Part shown: positions 1 through 6,382 of the stretch, one piece after another
Numbering within the stretch: position 1 is the stretch's first letter
How the letters are laid out: every line of letters starts with the position of its first letter
Origin: an uncultured bacterium
GTDB lineage: Bacteria; Cloacimonadota; Cloacimonadia; Cloacimonadales; Cloacimonadaceae
Direction: 5' to 3'
Length of the DNA stretch: 10,013 nt
Assembly (NCBI GenBank): GCA_937924555.1
Contig: CALDSN010000230.1
Location: 1-10,013, forward strand
Notes under the pieces: model-generated
What the model was told of the DNA's origin: nothing
The model's input: only the letters and a program-made list of their open reading frames with translations
Databases searched by the model: none
Program-made: the position numbers and the translations under genes

Positions 1-46
1 ACCACCGAGATCTACACTCTTTCCCTACACGACGCTCTTCCGATCT
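1..46. other. Illumina P5/TruSeq adapter contamination at contig end
   Basis: These bases match, from memory and without a mismatch, the 3' 46 bases of the Illumina universal (P5 plus Read 1) adapter, ending in the characteristic GCTCTTCCGATCT. This is not genomic DNA: an untrimmed read was assembled onto the contig end. Read on the minus strand the adapter stays open in the frame of the neighbouring GTPase gene and would add the false tail RSEERRVGKECRSRW to its protein. Genomic sequence begins at base 47. Confidence 0.98.
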
Positions 47-1138
47 GCCGATATCACCTGCTTTTATCTCACTGCAATCGTTACGGTTCTTACCCAGCAT
101 GAAATACATGTTACCAATCTTGTCCTTGGCATCCTTTTCGGGGATAAATATCTCTGTTCCGGTCTTGATGGTGCCGGAGAAGAGACGCACATAGGCAAAA
201 TCACCCATGTTGGGATCGGCATACAGCTTAAAGATATAGCCAAGAAGCTCGCCATTGGGGCTTGCCACAAACTTGGCAGGGCTGTCATGTTCCAAAATAT
301 CCATCTCGGCTGCATCGGCAGGGGATGGTAAATAGTCAATTGCGCCATCCAGGAAGGATAACACACCCACACCTGTTCCGGCAGAGCAAACAAAGGCAGG
401 GGATACTTCACCGTTTACCACAGCTTTCTTAAGCCCGGCAACCAGCTTATCTGCAGGAAGCTCCATGTTTTCCAAGAATTCGTTCAATAAGTCTTCATCG
501 GTTTCGGCTACGGCTTCCATCAGGTGTAAGCGAGCATCTTCCACGGCATCGTTCATGTTGGCAGGGATTTCGCCCTCAACGCCACCACGATATGCCTTTT
601 GCTTAATAACATCCACCACACCTTCAAAAGCACCTTCCTTACCAATGGGGATATGCACTTTAACTGGCTTGATACCGGTGTTTTCGGCAATGGCTTCCAA
701 GGTTTTATCATAATCCGCATGTTCGTTATCCATGCGGTTAACTAAAATAACTTTTCCCATCTTGCGATGCTCTATCTGCTCTATCGCAAGCTCCAGACCC
801 ACTTCGTATCCACCTGTGGCATTGGCAACGATTAAAGCATTCTCCACAGCGGGAAGAGCCACAATGGCATCACCCACAAAGTCCGGGTAACCGGGGGCGT
901 CAAGCAGGTTGAACTTGTGGTCTTTATGGTTCACAAACCCGATGGATAAGCCCAGGGACATCTTCTTGGCTGCTTCTTCGGGATCAAAATCCATCACGGT
1001 ATTGCCTTCGTCAATCTTGCCCAAACGGGTGGTGGTGTGCGTCAAATGGAAAATCTGTTCGGCAAGGGTTGTCTTGCCGGCACCGCTGGCGCCGATGAAC
1101 AAAAGATTGCGTATCTTCTTCATGTCGTATTCTTTCAT
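47..1138 (-). CDS. Elongation factor G-like translational GTPase, N-terminal part (cut by contig end)
   Basis: The frame opens at an ATG (1138-1136) after GAGGAA and runs 364 codons into the adapter, so only the G domain and the start of domain II are present, against roughly 690 residues for the family. Visible GTPase motifs are the P-loop GASGAGKT (residues 16-23), the G3 motif DAPGYPDF (80-87) and the G4 motif NRMD (134-137); a G5-like SAGTG follows at about residue 250. Canonical EF-G has AHIDAGKT, DTPGHVDF and NKMD. These departures place it in the EF-G-like (EF-G2/FusA2-type) paralogue group rather than the housekeeping EF-G. Canonical EF-G drives ribosomal translocation with GTP hydrolysis in the cytoplasm; the role of the paralogues is poorly defined. 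It is transcribed alone from a promoter just upstream. The family call is firm, the subgroup reasonable, the cellular role unknown. Confidence 0.9.
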
Positions 1139-1175
1139 GTTCTTCCTCGTAACTTTATCTCGTTTTGATATCTAT

Positions 1176-1204
1176 ATTTTAAGCTGATAGACCATGTTTT
1201 TCAA
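1176..1204 (-). promoter_or_regulatory. Sigma-70-like promoter for the EF-G-like gene
   Basis: Reading the minus strand, TTGAAA (1204-1199) is followed by a 17-bp spacer and TAAAAT (1181-1176), both close to consensus with ideal spacing. Transcription would start near 1169, giving a leader of about 30 nt before the ATG at 1138. A second TTGACG lies just upstream (about 1217-1212) but has no good -10 box at the right distance. Confidence 0.6.
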
Positions 1205-1392
1205 AACAGCTATATCGTCAAGCCTTTTTGAGATAAGTGCACAGAATTTTCCTCGGCTGCGTAAAGCTCTTCCCCCAGAAGCTTATCGGAAGCATGGGGA
1301 TGCTGACATGCGAGATTAGCGGAGCTTTGCTTGTTACAAGTTTTTGCCCTGCCTGAGAGGAGAAAAACGATGAACTGATGAAAGTGATGCAC

Positions 1393-1423
1393 AAAAAAAG
1401 GCGGGGTGTTTAGTCCCGCCTTT
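1393..1423 (-). terminator. Intrinsic terminator of the three-gene minus-strand operon
   Basis: AAAGGCGGG (1397-1405) and CCCGCCTTT (1415-1423) form a perfect 9-bp GC-rich stem with a 9-nt loop. On the minus strand the stem is followed by a run of seven T (complement of 1393-1399), as in a rho-independent terminator. It lies about 20 bp past the stop codon of the last operon gene. On the plus strand only three T follow, so it works best for minus-strand transcripts. Confidence 0.85.
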
Positions 1424-1441
1424 GCCCGGATTGTTTTGCTA

Positions 1442-1894
1442 CTACATCACTGCCACAAGCAAATCCGCATCTTTCACATTGTCCAGATACCCGCTTGCCA
1501 CGGCATCTGCCACGCTGGCGATGTCTGCTCCCACAGTCTGCAAATCCTCGAAGGTAACGCTTGCCAGATCGATATGCCCGCTATCCAGCTCCGAGAACTT
1601 GTATAGCATCTTGATGAAGATGGCATAGGCATTGGGCGGTATCTTGCCTGCGGGGACATTCACGCTGTTACGCTGGGCATACAGCTTCAAATCTGCCTTG
1701 TAAGCCGTGCTACACTGTGCATAGATGGCAGCCAGATTTTTAACCACCTCGCCCATCAAGCCGTTATTTGCCGTCAAAGTGGGCACCACATACTTTCTGC
1801 CGATACAAACGGTGTTCTTGCGGTAACTGCCAAAGGTCATCTCGTCCACCGTTCCGCTGTAGGTTCTGATTCCGAACTTGAATATAACTTTCAT
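1442..1894 (-). CDS. Hypothetical protein, 150 aa, tandem paralogue of the upstream gene
   Basis: I do not recognise a named family. The ATG at 1894 has a strong ribosome binding site (AGGAGG, about 8 nt upstream) and lies 24 bp after the stop of the preceding gene. The protein is similar over its whole length to the product of 1919-2356: an N-terminal MxVxFK segment, a YSG/FSG motif followed by an acidic position, GRKYVVP (compare ARRYVVP), AYKADLKLYA (compare AYKEDLKLYV), and a C-terminal DLAS/DLSN segment followed by a (V)xxAVxxGxL motif. No signal peptide or membrane segment is seen, so it is probably cytoplasmic. It is the last gene before the terminator at 1393-1423. The shared AYKxDLKLY core suggests a conserved helical element. 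Function cannot be inferred. Confidence 0.8.
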   Translation of the reverse strand: MKVIFKFGIRTYSGTVDEMTFGSYRKNTVCIGRKYVVPTLTANNGLMGEVVKNLAAIYAQCSTAYKADLKLYAQRNSVNVPAGKIPPNAYAIFIKMLYKFSELDSGHIDLASVTFEDLQTVGADIASVADAVASGYLDNVKDADLLVAVM

Positions 1895-1918
1895 AAGAAA
1901 GCCTCCTGTTTTTGTTGT

Positions 1919-2356
1919 TTACATTTTGTTGTTAAGTCGCTCACAACCTTCTACATAAGGGAGTAACCCTGCGTCCACAGCCTCTTTAACGCTTTGGCAG
2001 GGAAGCTGTTCACTCTCCACTTGTGCCCGGGTGATATTGCTTAAATCCACTGTGTCATACTGCTTTGCCAAGGCATACATCATGGTGAGAAAGGCGTTGC
2101 GCCATGATAGCATTTGCTTTTCGCGGGGACGGTTGTTATACATCGTTACATACAGCTTCAAATCTTCTTTGTAAGCTTCGGAAAGCTCCAAGCTCTTCAG
2201 ATGGCGCGAGATTCCCCCCAGCCTCCGGTTAGAGTTGCTTTCCCTGGGCACCACATACCTGCGGGCTATCAGCTTGTCCAAACGCCTGTTCCAATAATAC
2301 ACCAAGCCATCACACTCCCCTGAGAAAAGCATTCTGTTTTTGAAGGATACTATCAT
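1919..2356 (-). CDS. Hypothetical protein, 145 aa, paralogue of the downstream gene
   Basis: Unknown family. The ATG at 2356 is preceded by a weak GGGGTG ribosome binding site and lies only 15 bp after the stop of the 58-aa gene, so translation is probably coupled. The protein aligns end to end with the 150-aa product encoded next: FSG near residue 12, ARRYVVP around 31-37, AYKEDLKLY around 61-69, an NAF-type segment near 86, and a C-terminal segment with VDLSNIT then VKEAVDAGLLP. The N-terminal third is rich in Arg and Lys. No signal peptide or transmembrane segment is visible. The two proteins are clearly diverged, so the duplication is old. An assembly of related subunits is possible but is only inference. 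Confidence 0.78.
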   Translation of the reverse strand: MIVSFKNRMLFSGECDGLVYYWNRRLDKLIARRYVVPRESNSNRRLGGISRHLKSLELSEAYKEDLKLYVTMYNNRPREKQMLSWRNAFLTMMYALAKQYDTVDLSNITRAQVESEQLPCQSVKEAVDAGLLPYVEGCERLNNKM

Positions 2357-2371
2357 GGCACACCCCTTTTT

Positions 2372-2548
2372 TCACTTAATTAGTTTGATGTCCTTACCCA
2401 GCCTGGAGATAACAATCTCCAAAACCATCTTAACCACCATCTTGAAGAATTCCTGCTCATCCTCTTCCTTCACCAAAGGGATATTGATAAGCTTGTTGAT
2501 GCGGGTTGCCAGCTCTTGCGCCAGCGTGTTAATGAAATCTGTGTTCAT
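2372..2548 (-). CDS. Small hypothetical protein, 58 aa, first gene of the operon
   Basis: A short frame with an excellent start: AGGAGG lies about 8 nt before the ATG at 2548, and the TGA at 2374-2372 sits 15 bp before the next start. The peptide begins MNTDFINTLAQELATRINKL, contains an acidic stretch KEEDEQEF (27-34), and continues with a hydrophobic helical stretch MVVKMVLEIVISRL ending in a basic tail. It looks like a small all-helical protein with two amphipathic helices around an acidic linker, which would suit dimerisation or binding to the two downstream products. The hydrophobic stretch is broken by Lys and Glu, so a membrane anchor is unlikely. No family is recognised; the case rests on the ribosome binding site, tight spacing and sensible composition. 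Confidence 0.75.
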   Translation of the reverse strand: MNTDFINTLAQELATRINKLINIPLVKEEDEQEFFKMVVKMVLEIVISRLGKDIKLIK

Positions 2549-2615
2549 AAAAAAGCCCTCCTATATATACACGGGGAACGCGGAAAATAACTACCCCAAA
2601 ATGCCCATTTTATGC

Positions 2616-2645
2616 TTGACGAATATGGGGCTATTATATTATGGT
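2616..2645 (+). promoter_or_regulatory. Possible promoter for the divergent gene at 2677
   Basis: TTGACG (2616-2621) is followed by an 18-bp spacer and TATGGT (2640-2645, 4 of 6 consensus positions). Transcription would start near 2652, leaving a leader of about 25 nt containing the GGAGG at 2667-2671. It lies in the 128-bp region between the divergent genes starting at 2548 (minus) and 2677 (plus). I see no comparably good minus-strand promoter in this gap. Confidence 0.4.
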
Positions 2646-2676
2646 AACAGTATCTTAGATAGCTTTGGAGGCTAAT

Positions 2677-3243
2677 ATGAATACTACAAATTGCGCGCAT
2701 GACTTGGCTATGCTCTATCCCGCTTGGGAAGGTGCCAAAGTGTTACAACTGCTTATCTCACACCCCAATACGGATATCTATGCCACAACGCTGGAATTGT
2801 GCCTACAAAGCAGCCTTTCCCTCCATGAAGCACAGAACACCCGCTATCACCTCTCTCCCATCAAAATGACCGATGAACAAACCCTGAAAGCGGTTAAACA
2901 ACGCCTGAACAAACTTATCGCCATCAAAGCCGAGCAGACCTCCCAACCCCTCGACTCCCCCACCTCTCGACCTCTCGACACCCCAACCTCTCGACTTCTC
3001 GACCCCTCGACTTCTCGACTTTTGGATTCCGAAATTTCCGCCCTGACACAATACATAAAAGAAACCACCCTCCCCACAGGCACCATCAAATGCTTCAATG
3101 ATGACGACACCAAAGCCTTCCGCCGTCAAGCCTCCGCCATTCGCCGTCTGTTAGCCCAAGCTACAAAAGATGGACACCACGAAGCGGTTGCCCACATCAA
3201 TCAACAGCTCAAAAAGGGTAGAATAATGAGGTGGGAAGCATGA
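2677..3243 (+). CDS. Hypothetical protein, 188 aa, with internal 8-residue repeats
   Basis: The start is the ATG at 2677, five bases after GGAGG; an in-frame TTG at 2665 overlaps that site and is unlikely. An N-terminal region (1-70) contains LAMLYPAWEGAKVLQLL. It is followed by a predicted helix (about 71-90, DEQTLKAVKQRLNKL), a low-complexity linker with three copies of an 8-residue LDxxTSRx repeat (about 93-116), another helix (EISALTQYIKE), and a C-terminal segment with DDDTKAFRRQASAIRRLLAQA and HINQQLKKGRIMRW. The helix, linker, helix and basic C-terminal order weakly resembles a C-terminal region of some bacterial AAA/regulatory proteins (rL..eL, E...L, then A...I..al..I and hL...i.tG). 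That is recollection, not a search. It is divergent from the 1442-2548 operon and may be linked to it. Part of its 3' end is repeated at 4750-4906. Confidence 0.8.
   Translation: MNTTNCAHDLAMLYPAWEGAKVLQLLISHPNTDIYATTLELCLQSSLSLHEAQNTRYHLSPIKMTDEQTLKAVKQRLNKLIAIKAEQTSQPLDSPTSRPLDTPTSRLLDPSTSRLLDSEISALTQYIKETTLPTGTIKCFNDDDTKAFRRQASAIRRLLAQATKDGHHEAVAHINQQLKKGRIMRWEA
2942..3021 (+). repeat. 8-bp tandem repeat inside a coding sequence
   Basis: Ten consecutive 8-bp units with consensus CTCGACYT. Seven carry exact CTCGAC, at 2950, 2966, 2974, 2990, 2998, 3006 and 3014, always in an 8-bp register. The other three (2942, 2958, 2982) are degenerate CCCAAC/CCCCAC units. Because 8 is not a multiple of 3, all three frames are used in turn and the protein repeats every 24 bases as LDxxTSRx. 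A gain or loss of one or two units would shift the frame. Confidence 0.9.
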
Positions 3244-3438
3244 TTAGAGATTACATTGAAATGGTGATATGCTTAATCTGTTATGCAACATAGCGTTAAT
3301 CTACATCTTCTCCATTAATCCTGTTTCGCTCTATAGGCTGGAATACTTCTCACGACACTTGTTCCATTAGATACCTCCGTTTCGGATTCGAGGCATGGTA
3401 AATCTCACACCCTGTGTATTCATATGAATCCCACCGTT
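3244..3438 (+). other. Gene-free stretch with a degenerate REP-like unit
   Basis: No convincing gene on either strand. At about 3376-3405 there is a decayed version of the sequence starting the repeat at 3439 (TCCGTTTCGGATTCGAGG compare CCGTTTCGGAATCTAGG), about 58 bp ahead of it. The rest holds no feature I recognise. Confidence 0.5.
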
Positions 3439-3658
3439 TCGGAATCTAGGCGTGGGTTTTAACCCACGTATTATGTTATGAATTGGGGGGATTGGACTTT
3501 GAGGAGGATTTCAATCCTCCTCCATCTGCGTGGCGTAAACTGATGTTAACTGAGAGAGAGCAGGGGGTGAAAGCAAAGAAGCGGGTTAAAACCCACTTCA
3601 AAGTCCGGTATGACGCACCTCGCTATTTACGTGGGTTAAAACCCACGCCCAGAATCCG
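3439..3658. repeat. REPIN-like 220-bp module, left copy
   Basis: The module has 29-bp terminal inverted repeats (3440-3468 and 3630-3658) that differ at two positions by my hand comparison, each containing the hairpin CGTGGGTTTTAACCCACG or its complement. Nested inside are a second inverted pair, GGACTTTGA (3494-3502) and TCAAAGTCC (3598-3606), and a perfect 10-bp hairpin (3501-3510 with 3513-3522). The whole unit can fold as one long branched hairpin, as expected of paired REP sequences mobilised by a RAYT transposase. A near-identical copy lies 925 bp downstream. Confidence 0.85.
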
Positions 3659-3765
3659 TTTAGCTCAAGCCATTATTCCGTCCAGATGTGATTCTCTTAC
3701 CGTTGAAACAAATTGCTTTACAAATAGTCTCAGGTGAAATCCACTGATACAAAGGAGATAAAGCT

Positions 3766-4239
3766 ATGAGTAGAGCAACATTAAGCTACCTTTTGTTTCA
3801 TATTGTGTTCAGCGTTAAAAACAGAGATATTCGTCTCAACCCAGAGCTGCGATTACGTTTGTATCCGTATATGGGCGGTATCATCAAGAAGTTGGGCGGT
3901 ATTCCGATTATTATCAACGGTACTTTCAACCATGTCCACATTCTTTGTTTTCTCCCCAGGCATCTTTCCATTTCAGAAAGCATAAAGATTATCAAAGCAC
4001 GTAGTTCTTTGTGGCACAATAAGTATGTGGATAAAATGAACCACCCTTTACACTGGCAAGATGGCTATGGTGTTTTCAGCGTCAGCGGAGAGAATCTGGA
4101 AAAAGTTAAGCTGTATATCGCAAACCAAGAAACGCATCACAGCCGTATTAGCTTCGATGATGAATGGCTTGCCTTGCATCAAAAGATGGCAGATTACTCC
4201 AATATCCCTGTGATGGAGTGTGAGGTAGTGGACGATTGA
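3766..4239 (+). CDS. REP-associated tyrosine transposase (IS200/IS605 Y1 family)
   Basis: A 157-aa protein of typical length for a Y1 transposase, starting at an ATG with GGAG about 8-10 nt upstream. The metal-binding HUH motif is HVH (residues 56-58). The catalytic helix is YIANQ, with Tyr117 as the nucleophile and Gln121 at i+4, as in IS608 TnpA (Tyr127/Gln131). WQDGYGVFSVS (97-107) and the HH after the catalytic helix (124-125) are family signatures. The enzyme nicks and joins single-stranded DNA at hairpins through a phosphotyrosine link. All catalytic residues and the full reading frame are intact, so it is probably active. The flanking hairpin modules are its likely substrates. It could equally be called plain IS200 TnpA; the modules favour the RAYT assignment. 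Confidence 0.93.
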   Translation: MSRATLSYLLFHIVFSVKNRDIRLNPELRLRLYPYMGGIIKKLGGIPIIINGTFNHVHILCFLPRHLSISESIKIIKARSSLWHNKYVDKMNHPLHWQDGYGVFSVSGENLEKVKLYIANQETHHSRISFDDEWLALHQKMADYSNIPVMECEVVDD

Positions 4240-4295
4240 TAGATATTTATGCTTATTGGATGAGGTTGGAAGCGGGTTTTTAACCTAAATAAAAT

Positions 4296-4389
4296 AAACG
4301 AGTCCCTGAACTCGGATTCTACGCGTGGGTTTTAACCTATGAATAACAAACGAGACCCTGAACTCGGAATCTAGGCGTGGGTTTTAACC
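4296..4389 (+). repeat. Two tandem 42-bp REP-like repeats
   Basis: A 42-bp sequence starting AAACGAGTCCCTGAACTCGG (4296-4337) recurs 52 bp later (4348-4389) with three mismatches. The second unit runs into the right 220-bp module and shares its terminal hairpin; the first carries only the left half of that hairpin. Each holds GAGTCCCTGAACTC or a close variant, a short imperfect palindrome. A degenerate tandem unit also precedes the left module, so both modules are preceded by decayed REP copies. Confidence 0.75.
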
Positions 4390-4583
4390 CACGTATTATG
4401 TTATGAATTGGGGGGATTGGACTTTGAGGAGGATTTCAATCCTCCTCCATCTGCGTGGCGTAAACTGATGTTAACTGAGAGAGAGCAGGGGTGAAAGTAA
4501 AGAAGCGGGTTGAAACCCACTTCAAAGTCCTATGTTGTGCCTCGCGGGTTAATACGTGGGTTAAAACCCACGCCTAGAATCCG
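4364..4583. repeat. REPIN-like 220-bp module, right copy
   Basis: Same orientation as the left module and nearly identical, with an exact 925-bp offset at both ends. The differences cluster in one part (around 4490-4555), where one base is lost in the G-run and one gained further on. The terminal inverted repeats (4365-4393 and 4555-4583), the GGACTTTGA/TCAAAGTCC pair and the central 10-bp hairpin are all kept. This pattern of conserved stems and variable loop DNA suggests that structure is what is retained. Confidence 0.85.
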
Positions 4584-4749
4584 AGGTTATTATTGGAAAG
4601 GCTATAATGTGAAGGAAGAGGACTCTGACGGGATCAACGCGTCGTCAAACATTAGCAAAGGAAACGCGGGATACGCCTTCAACTCTTCCTTTGATCCTCT
4701 TCCCATAAAGGTCATTCACACCGTAATTCTTTATTCATAATATAAAGAG

Positions 4750-4906
4750 AAAAGCACCAACAAGCACCATCAAATGCATCAATCATGACGACACCAAATC
4801 CTTCCGCCGTCTGTTAGCCCAAGCCACAAAAGATGGTCACCACGAAGCGGTTGCCTACATCAAACAACAGCTTAAACAAGGCAGAATCATGAGGTGGGAA
4901 GCATGA
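4750..4906 (+). pseudogene. Truncated duplicate of the 3' end of the gene at 2677-3243
   Basis: This stretch repeats the last 160 or so bases of the 188-aa gene up to the same stop codon (MRWEA then TGA) with about 14 substitutions over about 143 aligned bases by hand count, or about 90 percent identity. A 21-bp in-frame deletion relative to the intact gene removes one of two CGCCGT copies and the bases between, suggesting slippage between short repeats. The frame is still open (S-T-I-K-C through R-W-E-A), but the 5' three quarters, the start codon and the ribosome binding site are missing. It is a gene remnant lying just right of the transposon modules. Confidence 0.85.
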
Positions 4907-5260
4907 GAGTTTATGCTTAGTTGATAAGAGAGAATTTTCGAAATGAACATTTGGAAGCACCGCGATATCATTACAGGCTCATTACGCTCTTTGCCCGTAT
5001 AAAGTCCGAAATGATAGCTTGTATTCTGTAGTCAAAAACTTGAAAGTTTAACAATACAAGTAAAATGTCTTTTAAACTTAGTGAGTGTAGTACCGTGCGA
5101 AGCCTATACTAATAGATAGAATTGGCAATCCCCAAGACCAGCTTGGCATAGGCATTTCATGTGTGCTCATGATAGTGGTAGATAGGTATATTTCTTTAGT
5201 AACTCGAGATTCTCTTGACAGAAATGTAACATTCAAAGATTAAGTGATTTGGAGGTGAGT
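4907..5260 (+). other. Gene-free region upstream of the restriction-modification genes
   Basis: No credible coding frame on either strand. Near its end TTGACA (5215-5220) matches the consensus -35 box, followed at 17 bp by a poor -10 (GATTAA, 5238-5243); a start there would put the transcription start almost on the ribosome binding site. The base composition becomes AT-rich here, so one boundary of the acquired RM segment may lie in this stretch. I see no target-site duplication or tRNA remnant. Confidence 0.4.
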
Positions 5261-6382
5261 ATGCAGCCAATAATAAAATGGCCAGGTGGAAAAGAGTCGG
5301 AGTTGAAGTATATCCTTCCGATGGCACCAAGAAGATTTAATAACTACTATGAACCTTTTGTTGGAGGAGGGGCTGTATATACATCGATTAGTGCTCATAA
5401 ATACTTCATTAACGACAAATCTGATGAGCTAATTGGCATATACAAAGTACTTTCTGACGATAGCAACATATTGATGTGCAAGTTACTTAGGGAAATCGAC
5501 AGTAACTGGAGGCATATCTCAGAGATGGTAGTTAATAATCAAGATTACTTCAGATGTATTTTTATAGATTATAGAAATGGCACTTTATCATCACATCAGT
5601 TGAAAAACAGCTTGTTCGATTTCATACTTACCCATACAGGGGAATTCAATGGAATGTTTATGATTGAGTGCAACTGTGACATCGAAAACTATATTGTAGA
5701 GATAAAAAAGAACTTACTTCGCAAGATAAATAGAATGGTTGCAATTGAGCATGATAGGGGCCTACTTCCCCACAATGACATAATCGACAACATAGAAACA
5801 GCATTTAAAAGCGCGTACTATATGCATTATAGGCATATTTACAATAATATTGACCGCTATAACCTCCCCCAATATCATAAGGTTGCGATCTACATATTTA
5901 TCAGGAACTACGCTTATAGCGGCATGTTCAGGTACAATTCAAATGGTGATTTTAATGTACCTTACGGTGGCATCGCATACAACAAAAAGAGCTTAAGTAA
6001 TAAGATTAAGTTGTACGAGTCCTTTGTCCTATCAAATCTTGTTAAGAACACAATTGTTTGTAATATGGATTTCTTCGATTTCTTCAATAAATATCCACCC
6101 GGCGTAGATGATTTCGTATTCCTTGATCCACCTTATGATACTGAATTTAGTACTTACTCTAACAACGAGTTTAATAGATATGATCAAGAAAGATTAGCAG
6201 ATTATCTGATTAATAGGTGCAGAGCTAAATGGATGTTGGTCATCAAGAACAACAGTTACATACTCAACCTATACCATGGAAAAGGACTTGATATTCAAAC
6301 ATACAATAAAAGCTATAAAGTCAGTTTCATGAATAGAAATGACAAAAATGCAGAACACTTAATGATAAGGAGTTACTTATGA
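5261..6382 (+). CDS. D12-class adenine-specific DNA methyltransferase (Dam family)
   Basis: The start is the ATG at 5261, five bases after GGAGG; in-frame TTG (5249) and GTG (5255) codons overlap that site and are rejected. The 373-aa protein shows WPGGK (7-11), the AdoMet-binding motif EPFVGGGAVY (31-40), IND (50-52), the Dam-type segment FRYNSNGDFNVPYG (223-236) and the catalytic motif IV DPPY (289-292). It transfers a methyl group from AdoMet to N6 of adenine in a short target. Dam-type enzymes are about 270-280 aa; the extra hundred or so residues lie mainly at 95-205 between motif I and the NVPYG segment. The gene overlaps the HNH endonuclease gene by ATGA, so it is most likely the modification half of a type II system. 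GATC is a possible target by family resemblance, but specificity cannot be read here. The DNA is visibly AT-rich (one 60-base line counted at 27 percent GC). Confidence 0.93.
   Translation: MQPIIKWPGGKESELKYILPMAPRRFNNYYEPFVGGGAVYTSISAHKYFINDKSDELIGIYKVLSDDSNILMCKLLREIDSNWRHISEMVVNNQDYFRCIFIDYRNGTLSSHQLKNSLFDFILTHTGEFNGMFMIECNCDIENYIVEIKKNLLRKINRMVAIEHDRGLLPHNDIIDNIETAFKSAYYMHYRHIYNNIDRYNLPQYHKVAIYIFIRNYAYSGMFRYNSNGDFNVPYGGIAYNKKSLSNKIKLYESFVLSNLVKNTIVCNMDFFDFFNKYPPGVDDFVFLDPPYDTEFSTYSNNEFNRYDQERLADYLINRCRAKWMLVIKNNSYILNLYHGKGLDIQTYNKSYKVSFMNRNDKNAEHLMIRSYL

Larger units (their letters stand above)
3439..4583 (+). mobile_element. RAYT-type element: IS200-like transposase between two REPIN-like modules
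   Basis: A single HUH/Y1 transposase gene (3766-4239) sits between direct copies of a 220-bp palindromic module (3439-3658 and 4364-4583). Known REP-associated tyrosine transposases are typically flanked by REP hairpins they act on, which is the arrangement here. No tnpB-like accessory gene is present. The exact ends of the mobile unit are not certain: it could be the transposase with its modules, or the modules alone could move. Confidence 0.75.

Noticed and set aside
1210..1230. Shared string around AAGCCTTTTTG with 7431-7448
   Set aside because: About 18 matching bases with a 3-base gap and no common context; probably chance.
1210..1392. Minus-strand frame of 60 codons between the terminator and the EF-G-like gene
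   Set aside because: No ribosome binding site, unconvincing composition, and it starts right after an intrinsic terminator with no promoter seen.
2340..2675. Plus-strand frame of 111 codons
   Set aside because: It is antisense to the 58-aa gene and the divergent promoter region, with no ribosome binding site; the minus-strand gene is better supported.
2942..3021. Short regular repeats considered as CRISPR
   Set aside because: Units are 8 bp and contiguous, with no spacers and no cas genes.
2803..3129. Long minus-strand frames opposite the 188-aa gene
   Set aside because: They owe their length to the CTCGAC repeat, which lacks stops in several frames; low-complexity Arg/Ser/Gly-rich peptides without a start signal.
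3483..3737. Open frame of 84 codons across the left REPIN-like module
   Set aside because: It lies almost wholly in palindromic repeat DNA, and similar peptide fragments (RGLKPTPRIR) arise from every copy of the hairpin. No ribosome binding site.
4510..4740. Open frame of 76 codons across the right REPIN-like module
   Set aside because: Same repeat-derived peptide, and it ends in unrelated spacer DNA; not a gene.
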